Shown piece after piece: positions 7,897 through 8,682 of a stretch of DNA of 8,682 bases. The notes beneath the pieces are model-generated. The model saw only the letters and a program-made list of their open reading frames with translations. It searched no databases and had not been told where the DNA came from. Source of the stretch: Archangium sp. (GTDB taxonomy: Bacteria; Myxococcota; Myxococcia; Myxococcales; Myxococcaceae); NCBI GenBank assembly GCA_016793585.1, contig JAEUJR010000429.1, forward strand, positions 1-8,682, in the 5' to 3' direction. Made by a program: the position numbers and the translations under genes. Position 1 is the stretch's first letter, and every line of letters begins with the position of its first letter.

Positions 7897-8547
7897 CGTT
7901 GGTTCCTCGCTGCCCTCGTCGCCGTTTCGCTCCTGCCCACCACCGCCTTCTCGATGGAGAAGGTCGAGCTCACGGAGGAGGAGTTCAAGATGTTCCGTCA
8001 GGCCACGCTCGCGCTCGCTGACCCGCGCGTGCAGGCGATGAAGCCCGAGGCCCGGCTGCCCGCCATCGCGAAAGACGCCGGCTTCAAGCTGAAGGATCTG
8101 CAGAAGGCCATGGAGCGCGCCGAAGCCGCTGGCGACGTGAAGGCCAAGTGCGAGGCCAACGTGAAGGAGGCGCTCGCCGGAACCGATCTGAAGGACAAGC
8201 TCGGCCGCCTCGAGGTCGACACCGACGCGCCGCACGCCGTCATCTACGTGCAGTGGTTCAACGAAGAGGCGAAGGATCTCGCCGTGCAGGCCTGCACCGC
8301 CGCCGTCACGGTCGCGAACGTCTGCCCGATCGCCGCGACCGTCACCGTGTACGCGAACGACAAGGCGGCTCCGAAGACGCGCGTGTTCCAGGCCCTCATC
8401 TCGAACCAGGGCGCGCGCCGCATCAACGCCGAGAAGGTGAAGGACTACGCCGAGACCCGCTACATGAAGCTCTTCGAGAAGGTGAAGAGCGTCGCCAACG
8501 GTGACGATCTCTCGGCCGAGAGCGGCGCGCCCACCGCCCAGCACTGA
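7894..8547 (+). CDS. Uncharacterised exported protein, 217 residues
   Basis: A signal peptide covers residues 1-20 (MRWFLAALVAVSLLPTTAFS, probable cleavage after AFS). The mature protein has a charged helical half (about 27-105; EEEFKMF, then KDLQKAMERAEAAGDVKAKCEA). A more beta-like half follows (106-170), with HAVIYVQWFNEEAKDLAVQA, VCPIAATVTVYAND and TRVFQALISN. A basic helical end follows at about 178-200. Cysteines are at 86, 134 and 144; 134 and 144 are well placed for a disulfide in the periplasm. I do not recognise the family and assign no function. It is preceded by a strong ribosome binding site and ends 4 nt before the rlmE start, so the two are almost certainly cotranscribed. It diverges from the zinc-ribbon gene across 42 bp. 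Confidence 0.85.
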   Translation: MRWFLAALVAVSLLPTTAFSMEKVELTEEEFKMFRQATLALADPRVQAMKPEARLPAIAKDAGFKLKDLQKAMERAEAAGDVKAKCEANVKEALAGTDLKDKLGRLEVDTDAPHAVIYVQWFNEEAKDLAVQACTAAVTVANVCPIAATVTVYANDKAAPKTRVFQALISNQGARRINAEKVKDYAETRYMKLFEKVKSVANGDDLSAESGAPTAQH

Positions 8548-8551
8548 CGAG

Positions 8552-8682
8552 ATGGCGAACCGGCCGTATCAGCCCAAAGATCGCTTCTTCAAACAGGCGA
8601 AGGCGTCGGGTCTGCGCGCGCGGTCGGCGTTCAAGATCGACGAGATCGCGAAGCGGTTTCGAATCTTCGAGCGCGGGCAGGT
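8552..8682 (+). CDS. rlmE: RlmE/FtsJ-type 23S rRNA 2'-O-methyltransferase, N-terminal part (cut by window edge)
   Basis: These are the first 43 codons, running off the right edge. The sequence FFKQAKASGLRARSAFKIDE (12-31), followed by KRFRIFERGQ, matches the N-terminal signature of RrmJ/RlmE (xYxKxAKxxGYRSRxAFKLxEI, then F, then PG just before the SAM-binding motif). K28 corresponds to the first lysine of the family's catalytic K-D-K-E set; the other three residues are outside the window. RlmE methylates the 2'-OH of U2552 (E. coli numbering) in 23S rRNA during late large-subunit assembly. The ATG at 8552 is 4 nt after the preceding stop. Only a weak purine stretch (GACGAG) precedes it, so translation may be coupled to the upstream exported-protein gene. 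A related FtsJ-fold methyltransferase cannot be excluded without the rest. Confidence 0.85.
   Translation, partial: MANRPYQPKDRFFKQAKASGLRARSAFKIDEIAKRFRIFERGQ

Noticed and set aside
7852..8544. N-terminal extension of the zinc-ribbon gene to a 326-codon frame
   Set aside because: The added part is antisense to the exported-protein gene, rich in Leu/Val/Asp/His, and has no motif. The conserved family begins at GCGKC.

Overview
The window is a gapless, GC-rich (roughly two-thirds G+C by eye) chromosomal stretch from a Gram-negative bacterium, most likely a member of the Myxococcota. The evidence is a myxobacterial-type Hanks Ser/Thr kinase (GGMAEV glycine loop, HRDISPQN catalytic loop, external PEGA-like repeats), a secreted M6 metalloprotease with a Cys-rich linker and a MYXO-CTERM-like tail, a lipobox lipoprotein, and several exported beta-rich proteins. 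The placement rests on family resemblance only; no rRNA or other taxonomic marker lies in the window.

Layout from left to right. (1) Minus strand 1-1135: an exported single-pass membrane protein overlaps by 32 nt the start of an RsmB-type 16S rRNA m5C methyltransferase, which runs off the left edge. (2) Plus strand 1180-3339: a 719-residue membrane-anchored Ser/Thr kinase, divergent from the first pair across only 44 bp. (3) Minus strand 5521-3340: an apparent three-gene operon of a single-domain rhodanese, a 340-residue exported protein and a 261-residue exported barrel-like protein; the last two overlap by 4 nt. The final stop codon of this operon directly abuts the kinase stop. (4) Plus strand 5507-7605: a small lipoprotein whose start overlaps the rhodanese start head-to-head by 15 nt, then the secreted M6 metalloprotease. 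(5) Minus strand 7851-7564: a 95-residue eight-cysteine zinc-ribbon protein whose last codons lie antisense to the protease tail. (6) Plus strand 7894-8682: an uncharacterised exported protein, then, 4 nt later, the start of an RlmE/FtsJ-type 23S rRNA 2'-O-methyltransferase cut off by the right edge.

No tRNA, rRNA, CRISPR array, insertion sequence, integrase, attachment site, replication origin or convincing intrinsic terminator was seen. Every space between genes is under 50 bp, although coding direction switches five times. Most products are predicted to act at or beyond the cell envelope, while the two rRNA methyltransferases at the edges are housekeeping genes. No single pathway joins all the genes. 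The more unusual features are architectural: head-to-head and tail-to-tail overlaps, a protease tail encoded in register with the antisense gene, and a symmetric -10 sequence in a 42-bp divergent spacer that could give a leaderless zinc-ribbon transcript.
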